Below are positions 41,598 to 51,621 of a DNA stretch of 64,000 nt, one piece after another (the first letter of the stretch is position 1; every line of letters begins with the position of its first letter). Origin of the DNA: Rhodothermus marinus (GTDB taxonomy: Bacteria; Bacteroidota; Rhodothermia; Rhodothermales; Rhodothermaceae); NCBI RefSeq assembly GCF_009936275.1, contig NZ_AP019797.1, forward strand, positions 2,339,890 to 2,403,889, read 5' to 3'. Position numbers and translations under genes: made by a program. Under the pieces are notes generated by a model, which did no database searches, was not told the origin of the DNA, and was given only the letters and a program-made list of their open reading frames with translations.

Positions 41598-42707
41598 TTG
41601 TTTCTCGAAGCCCTGTCGCACGTGATCGTTCTGACGCTCCTGCTCTGCACGCTGCACCTGCTGCTCTGGGGGACGCTGCTGGCCTCGCTGCACTATCTGC
41701 GGCGACAGCCCCGACCGGACCCGAGGGCCGACGTATGGCCGTCGCTCTCGGTGCTGATTCCGGCCCGCAACGAAGCCGCCAACCTGCGCCGCCTGCTGCC
41801 CACGCTGCTGCGCCAGGACTATCCGCACTTCGAGGTGATCGTCTACGACGACGGCTCGGAAGACGCCACCCCTTTCGTGCTCGAGCGCTACCGCTTCGAC
41901 CGGCGTCTGCGCGTGCTCCGGGGCGAAGGGCCGCCGCCCGGCTGGGTGGGCAAGGTCCATGCGCTCTACCAGGCCACCCGGCACGCCCGCGGCACGCTCT
42001 ATCTGTTTCTGGATGCCGACACCGAGCTGCTGCGGCCGGACGCGTTCCGCCATCTGGTGGCCCGCTACCGGGCGCTGCCGCCGGGCTCGGTGGCCACGGC
42101 GCTGCCGTCGCTGCGGGGCGGCGGCCAGCTGCTCGTCAGCCTCGTGCCGCTCATGATCCTGGCCGGACTGCCCTGGCCCCTGGTGCGTCGCCTGCCTCAT
42201 CCCCTGCTGGGCGCCCTCAACGGCCAGTGCTGGCTCATCGACGCCACCCACTACCACCGACTGGAACCGCATCGTCGTCACAAAAACGAAGTGCTCGAAG
42301 ACGTACAGATCGGCCGTTACCTGAAAAAGCACGGCCTGGTGCCCGAAATGCTGGACCTTCGCCGCGAACTGGCCGTGCACATGTACCCGGACCTGCAGGC
42401 GGCCTGGCGGGGCTTCCGCAAAAACGCCTACCTGCTCATGGGCGGCCGTCCACTTCCCTTCCTGCTCCTCTGGCTCGGCTACGGCCTGGCGTTCGTGCTG
42501 GCGCCGCTCGTCTGGGGACCGCTGCTCGTTTCCATACTCGGCCTCAAGCTGGTGGTCGATCGGCTGCTCGTCCATCCGCTCTGGCTGAGCCTGCTGGCGC
42601 CGCTTTCGCACCTGCTGGCCTGGGCGCTGCAGCTCGACTCGGCCTGGAGCCACTGGCGCGGACGCGTCCGCTGGAAAGATCGGCCCGTCGGGCAACCATC
42701 CGGTTAA
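41598..42707 (+). CDS. Family 2 glycosyltransferase, CrtQ-like membrane enzyme
   Basis: A 369-residue enzyme; the start is a TTG at 41598 because no ATG or GTG precedes the first membrane helix. The order is one N-terminal membrane helix (about 7-30), a GT-A domain with SVLIPARNEAANLRRLL, YDDGSEDAT, LFLDADTELLRPDA (DxD near residue 140) and EVLEDVQIGRYLKKHG, followed by three or four C-terminal helices. This layout resembles 4,4'-diaponeurosporenoate glycosyltransferase (CrtQ) and other lipid-acceptor GT2 enzymes. Rhodothermus pigments include carotenoid glycosides, so a carotenoid acceptor is attractive, but no carotenoid gene lies within the window. A weaker alternative is a surface-polysaccharide transferase. 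Confidence 0.8.
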   Translation: MFLEALSHVIVLTLLLCTLHLLLWGTLLASLHYLRRQPRPDPRADVWPSLSVLIPARNEAANLRRLLPTLLRQDYPHFEVIVYDDGSEDATPFVLERYRFDRRLRVLRGEGPPPGWVGKVHALYQATRHARGTLYLFLDADTELLRPDAFRHLVARYRALPPGSVATALPSLRGGGQLLVSLVPLMILAGLPWPLVRRLPHPLLGALNGQCWLIDATHYHRLEPHRRHKNEVLEDVQIGRYLKKHGLVPEMLDLRRELAVHMYPDLQAAWRGFRKNAYLLMGGRPLPFLLLWLGYGLAFVLAPLVWGPLLVSILGLKLVVDRLLVHPLWLSLLAPLSHLLAWALQLDSAWSHWRGRVRWKDRPVGQPSG

Positions 42708-42745
42708 AAACGAACACCACTTCTCCGAAAACCCACCCCGGACCT

Positions 42746-42753
42746 TATCTTTG
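42746..42753 (+). promoter_or_regulatory. Candidate -7 box upstream of lapA-corA
   Basis: TATCTTTG matches the TAnnTTTG downstream element of Bacteroidota promoters exactly and lies 36 bases before the lapA start. An upstream TTG-type -33 box is less clear; TTCTCCG occurs about 20 bases before it. Confidence 0.4.
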
Positions 42754-42788
42754 GTATCGATACACATTACATCCGGACGTTACAGGCC

Positions 42789-43088
42789 ATGCGAACCTCG
42801 TTTCTCATTCTGTCGCTGATCATCGCCATCCTGGCCGTCATTTTTGCCCTGTCCAATCCGGGGTACGTGACGCTGCGTTTCGGTCCCTACCAGACCGAGC
42901 AGTCCACGGCGCTGGTGGTGCTGGTCAGCTTCGCGCTGGGCGTACTGGTGGGCATCCTGGCCACTATTCCGGGCCGTATCAAACGCGCCCGCGAGCTTCG
43001 CCAGCTGCGCAAACAACTGAGCAGCGCCGGTAGCGAAACTTCCTCTTCTTCCGGGCTGGGATCGATGACCGAAAACCCGTACGGATGA
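42789..43088 (+). CDS. LapA/DUF1049-family membrane protein
   Basis: A 99-residue protein with two membrane helices (about residues 5-22 and 38-62), separated by NPGYVTLRFGPYQTEQST, followed by a basic cytoplasmic helix (RIKRARELRQLRKQL) and a Ser-rich tail. This is the lipopolysaccharide-assembly-protein-A (DUF1049) architecture, linked in E. coli to LPS assembly control. Members in this phylum have no demonstrated role. The stop codon overlaps the start of corA in ATGA, so the two are co-translated, an association that need not be functional. Confidence 0.82.
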   Translation: MRTSFLILSLIIAILAVIFALSNPGYVTLRFGPYQTEQSTALVVLVSFALGVLVGILATIPGRIKRARELRQLRKQLSSAGSETSSSSGLGSMTENPYG

Positions 43089-44176
43089 CGCACAGAATCT
43101 CCCGATTCCGCGAAATCCTTGCCCGGCGGCGCCGCAAGATCGGCCTGCCGCCGGGCACGCTGCTCCCTCCGGAGCGACCGCCGACCGAGCCCGTCACCGT
43201 CCACCTGATCGACTACGACGCAGAGCACCTCGAAGAGCGAGAAATCGCGCTCGAAGAGATCGAAACGATCCTCAACTACAAGGACCGGCCGACGGTCACC
43301 TGGATCGACGTCACCGGTCTGCACGACATCCGGCTCATTCAGCAGCTCGGCAAGCTGCTTTCGATTCATCCGCTCACGCTCGAAGACATCGTCAGCACGG
43401 GTCAGCGTCCCAAGCTCGAAGAAGGCGAGGCCTATCTGTACATCGTCTGCCACATGCTCACCTTCGACGAGCAAGATTACACGGTGGAGGCCGAGCAGGT
43501 CAGCCTGATTCTGGGCCAGGGCTTCGTGCTGACGTTTCAGGAGCGGCCCGGCGACGTGTTCGAGCCGGTGCGCGAGCGCCTGCGCCAGCAGATCGGCCGC
43601 ATCCGCCAGCGCGACGCCAGCTACCTGGCCTATGCCCTGCTCGACGTGATCGTCGATCATTACTTCGTGGTGCTGGAAGCAATCAGCGAACGCGCCGAGC
43701 AACTCGAAGCCAAGGTGCTGGAACGCGCCGATCAGCAGGTGCAGCACGAACTGGCCTCGTTGCGACGCGAACTGATCGGCATGCGCCGCGCCGTGTGGCC
43801 GCTCCGGGAAGTGTTCGCCGAGCTGCAACGCCTCGAAAACCCGCTCATCGCACCGGAAACCCGTCCCTTCCTGCGCGACACCTACGACCACATCGTGCAG
43901 GTGATCGAAATCGTCGAGTCGCTGCGCGAGCTGCTGGCCGGATTGACCGACGTGTACCTGTCGCAGCTGAACCATCGCATGAACGAGATCATGAAGGTGC
44001 TCACGCTCGTGGGCACGATCTTCATCCCGCTCACTTTCATCGTCGGAATCTACGGGATGAACTTCGACTACATGCCCGAGCTGCACTGGCGCTACGGCTA
44101 CCCGGCCGTCATGCTGCTGATGCTGGTGCTGGCGCTGGGCATGCTTTACGCCTTCCGGCGACGGGGATGGATCTGA
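43085..44176 (+). CDS. corA: CorA-type magnesium/cobalt channel
   Basis: A pentameric Mg2+ channel subunit of 363 residues. The long cytoplasmic domain (about 1-300) includes the family segments TWIDVTGLHD, LTLEDIVSTGQRPKLEE and the basic helix of the stalk. Two membrane helices lie at the C-terminus, and the selectivity motif Gly-Met-Asn (324-326) sits in GIYGMNFDYMPEL at the end of the first helix. The final residues AFRRRGWI supply the basic ring. Overlaps: four bases with lapA upstream and ten with the LD-carboxypeptidase gene downstream. Confidence 0.95.
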   Translation: MTHRISRFREILARRRRKIGLPPGTLLPPERPPTEPVTVHLIDYDAEHLEEREIALEEIETILNYKDRPTVTWIDVTGLHDIRLIQQLGKLLSIHPLTLEDIVSTGQRPKLEEGEAYLYIVCHMLTFDEQDYTVEAEQVSLILGQGFVLTFQERPGDVFEPVRERLRQQIGRIRQRDASYLAYALLDVIVDHYFVVLEAISERAEQLEAKVLERADQQVQHELASLRRELIGMRRAVWPLREVFAELQRLENPLIAPETRPFLRDTYDHIVQVIEIVESLRELLAGLTDVYLSQLNHRMNEIMKVLTLVGTIFIPLTFIVGIYGMNFDYMPELHWRYGYPAVMLLMLVLALGMLYAFRRRGWI

Positions 44177-45108
44177 CGCTGCGACATCCGGCTCCGCTTC
44201 GGCCCGGCGATCGCGTGGCCGTCGTGGCCCCGGCCAGCCCGCCCGATCCCGAAAAACTGGAAGCCGGCATCCGGCGCCTGGAAGCGGCGGGACTGATCGT
44301 GGAGCGCGGCCGCACGCTCTCGGCCCACCGGGGCTATCTGGCCGGCGACGACCGGTTGCGGGCCGACGAACTCAACCACTACCTGCAACGCACCGACATC
44401 CGGGCCATTTTCTGCGCCCGCGGGGGCTACGGCTGCCTGCGCCTGCTATCGCTGCTGGACTACGAAGCGGCGGCCCACGCGCCGAAGCTGCTCGTCGGCT
44501 ACAGCGACGTCACGGCCCTGCATCTGGCCCTGCTGCGCCATGCCCGCCTGCCGGGCCTCTCGGGTCCCATGGTGGCCATCGACTGGCCGCTGCTGGACGA
44601 CGAGACGGAACAGCGCTTCTGGGAGCTGGCCGGAGGCGCCACGCCCGATCCGCTGCCGCCTGTCGGATCGGCCTCGCCCCGCGTGTTGCGACCCGGCGTG
44701 GCCGAAGGGCCGCTGGTGGGCGGCACGCTCTCGGTGCTGGTGCGGCTCGTGGGCACTCCCTACCTGCCCGATCTGACCGGTGCCATCCTGTTTCTGGAAG
44801 ACATCGGCGAGGCTCCCTATCGCATCGACGGCATGCTGGCGCAACTGCGCCTGGCCGGCGTGCTCGACCGACTGGCGGGGCTCGTGCTGGGGCATTTCAC
44901 GGACTGCGCGCCGGCCGCCTCGAGCCCGTCGCTTTCGCTCGACGAAGTGCTTGCCGACTACTTCGGCGCGGCGCCCTACCCGGTCGTGACCGATTTTCCC
45001 TACGGGCACGTCGCCGCCAAAAACACGCTCCCCGTGGGCGTGCGGGCCCGACTGGTGGCCGACGCTTCAGGCATACGGCTATCGCTGCTGGAACCCGTCG
45101 TGCGATAG
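44167..45108 (+). CDS. LD-carboxypeptidase (peptidase family S66)
   Basis: A cytoplasmic peptidase of 313 residues that removes the terminal D-Ala from recycled murein tetrapeptides. The Ser-Glu-His triad is visible: Ser113 in LLVGYSDVTALH, Glu210 in ILFLEDIGEAPYRID and His280 in DFPYGHVAAKNTLPVG. ARGGYGCLRLL near residue 85 is also typical. The ATG at 44167 overlaps corA by ten bases. In this window other wall-related genes (mreB, mreC, dacB) lie a few kilobases downstream, so it may support peptidoglycan recycling along with them. Confidence 0.93.
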   Translation: MDLTLRHPAPLRPGDRVAVVAPASPPDPEKLEAGIRRLEAAGLIVERGRTLSAHRGYLAGDDRLRADELNHYLQRTDIRAIFCARGGYGCLRLLSLLDYEAAAHAPKLLVGYSDVTALHLALLRHARLPGLSGPMVAIDWPLLDDETEQRFWELAGGATPDPLPPVGSASPRVLRPGVAEGPLVGGTLSVLVRLVGTPYLPDLTGAILFLEDIGEAPYRIDGMLAQLRLAGVLDRLAGLVLGHFTDCAPAASSPSLSLDEVLADYFGAAPYPVVTDFPYGHVAAKNTLPVGVRARLVADASGIRLSLLEPVVR

Positions 45109-45140
45109 GCCGGTCTGCTGCAGGGGCTTTTCCGTAAAAA

Positions 45141-45176
45141 TTTTTCAGTAAGCTCGCCCTCTGAACGCTATACTTG
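45141..45176 (+). promoter_or_regulatory. Candidate promoter of purN-purH
   Basis: TTTTTC (45141-45146) and TATACTTG (45169-45176) are separated by 22 bases and lie 28 bases before the purN start. The arrangement resembles the TTTG/TAnnTTTG promoters of the phylum. Confidence 0.45.
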
Positions 45177-45203
45177 GGGCGGCAACCGTCGCCACACGAT
45201 CCG

Positions 45204-45872
45204 ATGTCGCAACCCGCAACGCGACCGCCCCTGCGTCTGGCCGTCTTCGCCTCGGGGGGCGGCACGAACTTTCAGGCCATCCTCGACGCCATCGAAGCCG
45301 GTCGCCTGCCGGCCCGCGTGGTGCTGTGCGTGAGCGATCGCCCCACGGCCGGTGCTCTGGAGCGGGCCCGGCGGCACGGCATCCCCACCGCCGTGCTCGC
45401 TCCGAAGGACTACCCCTCGCCGGAGGCCTTCGGCGAGGCATTGCTCGAGGTGCTCCGCGCCCATGACGTCGAGCTGGTGGCCCTGGCCGGCTACCTGAAG
45501 AAAATTCCCGACAACGTGGTGGCCGCCTACCGCAACCGGATTCTGAACATCCATCCTTCCCTGCTGCCCGCCTTCGGTGGACCGGGCATGTACGGCCGCC
45601 GCGTGCACGAGGCCGTGCTGCATTACGGCGTGCGCTGGACCGGCGCCACCGTTCATCTGGTGGACGAGGAGTATGACCACGGGCCGATCGTGCTGCAGGA
45701 GCCCGTGCCGGTCCTGCCCGACGACACGCCCGAGACGCTGGCCGCGCGTGTACTGGAAGTGGAGCACCGGCTCTATCCCGAGGCGCTGCGGCTGTTCGCC
45801 GAAGGGCGTGTGGTGGTCGACGGTCGCCGCGTCCGCATCCTGCCCGAAGCCCCCGAAACCCACAACCCGTAG
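45204..45872 (+). CDS. purN: Phosphoribosylglycinamide formyltransferase
   Basis: Third step of purine synthesis: transfers formyl from 10-formyl-THF to GAR. The start at ATG 45204 gives 222 residues and leads directly into LAVFASGGGTNFQAIL, the phosphate-binding loop. Catalytic residues are seen as Asn and His in NIHPSLLPAFGG and Asp in VHLVDEEYDHGPI. LAGYLKKIP is the usual mid-domain motif. purH follows two bases after the stop, forming a pur operon under the candidate promoter just upstream. Confidence 0.95.
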   Translation: MSQPATRPPLRLAVFASGGGTNFQAILDAIEAGRLPARVVLCVSDRPTAGALERARRHGIPTAVLAPKDYPSPEAFGEALLEVLRAHDVELVALAGYLKKIPDNVVAAYRNRILNIHPSLLPAFGGPGMYGRRVHEAVLHYGVRWTGATVHLVDEEYDHGPIVLQEPVPVLPDDTPETLAARVLEVEHRLYPEALRLFAEGRVVVDGRRVRILPEAPETHNP

Positions 45873-45874
45873 CC

Positions 45875-47473
45875 ATGCTGCATCAACCGCGCACCCACGA
45901 GCCCCCTCCGGACCTGCAGCCCGTCCGACGGGCGCTGCTGTCGGTGTTCGACAAAACCGGTCTGGTAGACTTCGCCCGTCGCCTGGCGGAGCGGGGCATC
46001 GAGCTGATCTCCACGGGCGGCACGGCCCGCACGCTGCGCGGGGCCGGTCTGGCCGTGCGCGACGTCTCGGAGCTGACCGGCTTTCCGGAAATCCTCGACG
46101 GCCGCGTCAAGACGCTGCATCCGGCTGTTCACGGCGGCCTGCTGGCCCGCCGCAACGTGCCCGAAGACCTGGCCCAGCTCGAACGGCACGGCATCGCGCC
46201 CATCGATCTGGTGGTGGTCAACCTGTATCCCTTCGAGCAGGCCGTCGAGCAGGCACCCGACGACGAAGCGCTGGCCGTCGAAAACATCGACATTGGCGGC
46301 CCCACGCTCATTCGCGCCGCCGCCAAGAACTTTTTCTTCACGGCCGTGGTGGTCGATCCGTCCGATTACGACGCCGTCGCCGGCGAGCTGGAGCAGCACG
46401 CGGGTGCGCTGACGCTGGCCACGCGCCGCCGCCTGGCCCAGAAGGCTTTTGCCCGGACGGCCGCCTACGACCGGGCCATTGCCGCCTATCTGGAGCGCCG
46501 CCTGCAGCCCGAAGCACCGGAGCCGCTGCCGCCCCGGCTGCAGATCGACCTGCCGCGCGTTCAGATTCTGCGCTACGGCGAAAATCCCCACCAGCGGGCG
46601 GCTCTCTACGGCAACCCGGATCGGTTCTTCCGCCAGCTCCACGGCAAGGCGCTCTCCTTCAACAACCTGCTGGATCTGAGCGCGGCCCTGCGGCTAATCG
46701 ACGAGTTCCGGGAGGCCGATCCCACCTGCGCCATCCTGAAGCACACGAACCCGTGTGGCGTGGCCACGGCCGACACGCTCGCCGAAGCCTACGCGCGCGC
46801 CTTCGCCACCGACCGGCGCTCGCCCTTCGGCGGGATCGTGGTGGTCAACCGTCCGCTCGACCGCGAGACGGCCGAGGCCATCGACCAGATTTTCACCGAA
46901 GTGATCATCGCGCCGGACTTCGAGGAGGGCGTGCTGGACTTTCTGAAAAAGAAGGCCAACCGACGCATCATCCAGCAGCTCCGTCCGGTGCAGGAAGAGC
47001 TGGACGTGCGCTCGGCCGTGGGTGGCCTGCTGGTGCAGGAGGCCGACGGTCCCCTGCCGCCGCTGGAGGCGCTGCGTTCGTCCTGGCGCGTGGTGACCCG
47101 CCGCGCTCCCACCGAAGCCGAGTGGCGCGACCTGGACTTCGCCTGGCGCGTGGTCAAACACGTCAAGAGCAATGCCATCGTGTACGCGCGCGACCGGGCC
47201 ACGCTGGGCATCGGGGCCGGCCAGATGAGCCGGGTGGACGCCTCCGAGATCGCCGTGCTGAAAGGAAAACGCGAAGGGCACGATTTTACCGGAAGCGTGG
47301 TGGCCTCCGACGCCTTCTTCCCCTTTGCCGACGGCCTGCTGGCCGCCGTCGAAAGCGGTGCGCGCGCCGTAATCCAGCCGGGCGGCTCCATCCGGGACGA
47401 AGAGGTGATCCAGGCGGCCGACGCGCACGACGTCGCCATGGTCTTCACCGGTACCCGGCACTTCCGCCACTGA
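45875..47473 (+). CDS. purH: AICAR transformylase / IMP cyclohydrolase
   Basis: A bifunctional enzyme of the last two purine steps, 532 residues, normal for the family. The N-terminal MGS-like IMP cyclohydrolase domain (about 15-150) shows LLSVFDKTGLVDFARRL, STGGTARTL and GRVKTLHPAVHGGLLARR. The AICARFT part carries LRYGENPHQRAALY, KALSFNNLLDLSAAL, LKHTNPCGVA (folate-site Lys-His) and near the end SDAFFPFADGL with IQPGGSIRDEEVI. It follows purN by two bases and ends before a terminator. Confidence 0.97.
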   Translation: MLHQPRTHEPPPDLQPVRRALLSVFDKTGLVDFARRLAERGIELISTGGTARTLRGAGLAVRDVSELTGFPEILDGRVKTLHPAVHGGLLARRNVPEDLAQLERHGIAPIDLVVVNLYPFEQAVEQAPDDEALAVENIDIGGPTLIRAAAKNFFFTAVVVDPSDYDAVAGELEQHAGALTLATRRRLAQKAFARTAAYDRAIAAYLERRLQPEAPEPLPPRLQIDLPRVQILRYGENPHQRAALYGNPDRFFRQLHGKALSFNNLLDLSAALRLIDEFREADPTCAILKHTNPCGVATADTLAEAYARAFATDRRSPFGGIVVVNRPLDRETAEAIDQIFTEVIIAPDFEEGVLDFLKKKANRRIIQQLRPVQEELDVRSAVGGLLVQEADGPLPPLEALRSSWRVVTRRAPTEAEWRDLDFAWRVVKHVKSNAIVYARDRATLGIGAGQMSRVDASEIAVLKGKREGHDFTGSVVASDAFFPFADGLLAAVESGARAVIQPGGSIRDEEVIQAADAHDVAMVFTGTRHFRH

Positions 47474-47498
47474 AAGGAACGATTTTCGCACTTTTCTG

Positions 47499-47537
47499 CC
47501 GGCGGGCGGATCTATTTGCCCGCCGGTTTACTATTTT
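47499..47537 (+). terminator. Intrinsic terminator after purH
   Basis: The stem CCGGCGGGC/GCCCGCCGG with an AT-rich ten-base loop is followed by TTTACTATTTT. It separates the purine genes from the mreB transcript, whose start lies about 100 bases further on. Confidence 0.75.
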
Positions 47538-47576
47538 AAGGGCGCATCCGGCCGAAAGGCCAGCGTGGAGTCCTAA

Positions 47577-48647
<1,071 letters not shown>

Positions 48648-48650
48648 GCC

Positions 48651-49475
48651 ATGACGCGCACAAACTGGCTCGTTGACGCCTTGCTGCTGGTAGTGGTGCT
48701 GGGTCTGTCGCTGACCCTGCTTTTGCTGCACAACGAGCCGGTGCTCAGGGGTCTGCGCGCGCTGACGCTGGAGCTGTCGGCCCGGGCCGAGGCGCGCCTG
48801 GCCTGGGCGGGCCACTACTTCCGGGCGCTCGAGGAAAACGAACGACTGCGGGCCGAAAACATCCACCTGGCGGGCGAGCTGGCCCGCGCCCGTGAAGCCC
48901 TGAGTGCCAACGAACGCCTGACCCGCCTGCTGGCGCTGCGCGACAGCCTCTCGCCGCTGCCGTTCCGTGCCGCCCGCATCGTGGCACGCGACATCACGCG
49001 CCAGCGCAACTACCTGACGATCGACGCCGGCCGCAACGATGGCGTGCTGCCCGGCATGGCCGTCGTAGACGACCGGGGTATCATCGGCACGGTCCTGCTG
49101 GCCACGCCCCACTATGCCCGCGTCCTTCCCTACCTGAACACCGATTTCCGCGTGGCGGCTCGCATCCAGCCCATCGGCGCTGCCGGCATCGTGCGCTGGG
49201 ACGGCGAACAGCCCGACCGCCTGCTCATGGAATTCGTCAGCCGCACCGAACCCGTACAGCCCGGCATGCCGGTGGTCACCACCACCTACAGCGGCATCTT
49301 TCCACCGGGCTTTCCGGTGGGCCGCGTTGCCGAAGTCACCCGCCAGCCCGGCCTCAACACGCTGCGCATCTACCTGGAGCCGGCCTCGCCCCTGGATCAG
49401 GCTTCCTACGTGTTCGTCATCCTGCGGCCGCCCGACCCGGAACGCCAGCTGTTGAACAGCACCGACACACCCTGA
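48651..49475 (+). CDS. mreC: Rod-shape-determining protein MreC
   Basis: A periplasmic scaffold of 274 residues anchored by one N-terminal membrane helix (about residues 8-26), followed by a coiled coil (EENERLRAENIHLAGELARAR spans residues near 62) and the beta-rich domain with DAGRNDGVLPGMAVVDDRGIIG and SGIFPPGFPVGRV. It links MreB to the wall-synthesis enzymes. The gene sits between mreB and a DacB-type carboxypeptidase, with gaps of three bases on either side, so the three genes are one transcript. mreD, usual in this position, is absent. Confidence 0.93.
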   Translation: MTRTNWLVDALLLVVVLGLSLTLLLLHNEPVLRGLRALTLELSARAEARLAWAGHYFRALEENERLRAENIHLAGELARAREALSANERLTRLLALRDSLSPLPFRAARIVARDITRQRNYLTIDAGRNDGVLPGMAVVDDRGIIGTVLLATPHYARVLPYLNTDFRVAARIQPIGAAGIVRWDGEQPDRLLMEFVSRTEPVQPGMPVVTTTYSGIFPPGFPVGRVAEVTRQPGLNTLRIYLEPASPLDQASYVFVILRPPDPERQLLNSTDTP

Positions 49476-49478
49476 GCC

Positions 49479-50972
49479 ATGCGCCTGCGCATCTGGCCGA
49501 TCCTGCTGTTGCTGTGGAGCGTGCCGGCGCCGGTCCATGCCCAGTCGCCCCGGCCGCTCCAGGCGACGCTGGACCGGTTGCTTGAAACCCCCGACTACGA
49601 GTCGGCCTTCTGGGGCGCGCTCGTCCTGGACCTGCGCGACAGCACCGTGCTCTACGCCCGCCACGCCCGCCAGAACTTCACCCCGGCCTCCGTCACCAAG
49701 CTGTTCATCACAGCGGCGGCGCTGGAACAGCTTGGTCCCGACTTCCGCTACGTGACCCGTCTGCTGGCCGACGGATCCGTCATAGACGGCGTGCTCCAGG
49801 GCAACCTGATCGTCCGTGGCGCGGGCGACCCCGCCATCGGCGGCCGCTTCACCGACGGCGACCGCACGGCCACGTTTCGCGCCTGGGCCGACTCGCTGCG
49901 CCGCCGGGGCATCCACCGGATCGCCGGCGACCTCATCGGCGACGACGACTACTTCGACGACACGCCACTGGGCACGGGCTGGAGCTGGGACGACCTGACC
50001 TACTGGTATGCCGCCGAGATCAGCGCACTGTCGTTCAACGACAACTGCGTGGACGTCACGATCGAAGCGCGCCGCCCGGGCGAACCGGGCCTTCTGACGT
50101 GGGAGCCTCCCACTACCTACGTCTCCCTGATCAACCAGACCTACACGATTCCCGCCGGACAGCAGCTGAAAGAAGGCTATCGCCGCCTGCCCGGTACCAA
50201 CACGATCGTACTCTTCAGTCGCGTGCCCGAAGGTCGCCGCGACACCGAGTCGCTCACAGTGCACAACCCGACGCGTTTCTTTGTGCACGTACTGCGCGAG
50301 GTGCTGCTGGCCGAAGGCATCGCCGTCGAAGGAGAGCCGGTGGATGTCGATGACCTCTCGATCAAACCCGAATACACCGCTCCGAACCTGTGGACGGTAG
50401 CCACCTATACCTCGCCGCCACTTTCAGAGATCGTCCGGATCATCAACCGGCGGAGCCAGAACCTGTACGCCGAAATGCTGTTGCGCACGCTGGGGGCCGA
50501 GCGGCCGGTGCCCGACAGCACGCTTGTGCCCGGATCGGCCGAGATGGGGCTGGCAGCCGCCGCCCGCACCTGGCTCCGCGCCGGCATCGACACCAGCCGC
50601 ATCCAGTTGGTGGACGGTTCCGGTCTTTCGGCACAGAACCTGGTTACGCCCGAGGCTACCGTACGCCTGCTGGCCTACATGGCCACCCATCCCGATCGCG
50701 CGGTCTGGCGGGCGTTCTACACGTCGCTGCCTGCCGGCGGCGAGGAAGAGACCACACTGCAGGATCGCTTTCGTGCCGGACGCGCCCGCGGCAACGTCCG
50801 CGCCAAGACCGGCACGATCTCGAACACGAGCGCCCTGGCGGGATATGTGCGCACCGCCGACGGCCGCCTGCTCGCCTTTGCCATCTTCTGTAATCACTAC
50901 ACCGTCCCCACCCGTCAGGTCCGCCGCACCATCGACGCCTTCGTCGAGCACCTGGCCCGCTACCGCAACTGA
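49479..50972 (+). CDS. dacB: D-alanyl-D-alanine carboxypeptidase/endopeptidase (PBP4, family S13)
   Basis: A periplasmic penicillin-binding protein of 497 residues with signal peptide (cleavage about residue 21, after PVHAQ). The active-site motifs are Ser71-Val-Thr-Lys74 in TPASVTKLFI, Ser-Ala-Gln-Asn in DGSGLSAQNLV near residue 385 (in place of the common SxN), and Lys-Thr-Gly-Thr in RAKTGTISNTSA near residue 440. Between the first and second motifs is the S13-type insertion (residues about 95-290). It trims or cleaves peptidoglycan cross-links. The gene is the third of mreB-mreC-dacB, an arrangement that ties wall remodelling to the MreB system. Confidence 0.94.
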   Translation: MRLRIWPILLLLWSVPAPVHAQSPRPLQATLDRLLETPDYESAFWGALVLDLRDSTVLYARHARQNFTPASVTKLFITAAALEQLGPDFRYVTRLLADGSVIDGVLQGNLIVRGAGDPAIGGRFTDGDRTATFRAWADSLRRRGIHRIAGDLIGDDDYFDDTPLGTGWSWDDLTYWYAAEISALSFNDNCVDVTIEARRPGEPGLLTWEPPTTYVSLINQTYTIPAGQQLKEGYRRLPGTNTIVLFSRVPEGRRDTESLTVHNPTRFFVHVLREVLLAEGIAVEGEPVDVDDLSIKPEYTAPNLWTVATYTSPPLSEIVRIINRRSQNLYAEMLLRTLGAERPVPDSTLVPGSAEMGLAAAARTWLRAGIDTSRIQLVDGSGLSAQNLVTPEATVRLLAYMATHPDRAVWRAFYTSLPAGGEEETTLQDRFRAGRARGNVRAKTGTISNTSALAGYVRTADGRLLAFAIFCNHYTVPTRQVRRTIDAFVEHLARYRN

Positions 50973-51041
50973 CGGGATCAACCCCTCCGCTCTGGCCGTT
51001 CATGGACGGCATTTTGTACACAACCTGCAGCCAGATAACCG

Positions 51042-51593
51042 ATGCCCCACCAGCAGATTCACGGCACCACGGTACTGGGCGTACGCCATAACGGCCGCGT
51101 GGCCCTGGGCGCCGACGGACAGGCCACGCTGGGCAACACGGTCATGAAGCGCCGCGCCCAGAAGGTCCGGGCGCTCTACAACGGCAAGATCCTGGCCGGC
51201 TTTGCCGGCGCCACCGCCGACGCCCTGACGCTTTTCGAGCGCTTCGAGGGCAAATTGCAGCAACACGGCGGCAACGTGCTCCGCGCGGCCGTCGAACTGG
51301 CCAAAGACTGGCGCACCGACCGCTACCTGCGCCGCCTGGACGCCCTGCTGGCCGTCGCCTCACCCGACCGCCTGCTGCTCATCAGCGGCAATGGCGACCT
51401 GATCGAACCCGACGACGACATCGTGGCCATCGGCTCCGGCGGACCCTTCGCACTGGCCGCTGCCCGCGCCCTCCGCAAACACCGCCCCGACCTGTCGGCC
51501 CGTGCCATCGTCGAAGAGGCCCTCTCCATTGCGGCCGACATCTGCATCTACACCAACCACGAGTTCACGATTCTGGAGATTGATTCGAAATAA
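51042..51593 (+). CDS. hslV: ATP-dependent protease subunit HslV (ClpQ)
   Basis: The peptidase subunit of the HslUV two-component proteasome. The 183-residue protein has the catalytic threonine at residue 9 after a short propeptide: HG followed by [10 protein letters not shown]. Conserved stretches include [39 protein letters not shown] and [15 protein letters not shown]. The propeptide is similar in length to that of CodW, but the catalytic residue is Thr as in classical HslV. hslU follows on the same strand but is separated from it by a NYN-domain gene of about 1 kb. Confidence 0.96.
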   Translation: MPHQQIHGTTVLGVRHNGRVALGADGQATLGNTVMKRRAQKVRALYNGKILAGFAGATADALTLFERFEGKLQQHGGNVLRAAVELAKDWRTDRYLRRLDALLAVASPDRLLLISGNGDLIEPDDDIVAIGSGGPFALAAARALRKHRPDLSARAIVEEALSIAADICIYTNHEFTILEIDSK

Positions 51594-51621
51594 AACTCAG
51601 GAAACTGATTAATAAAAAATA

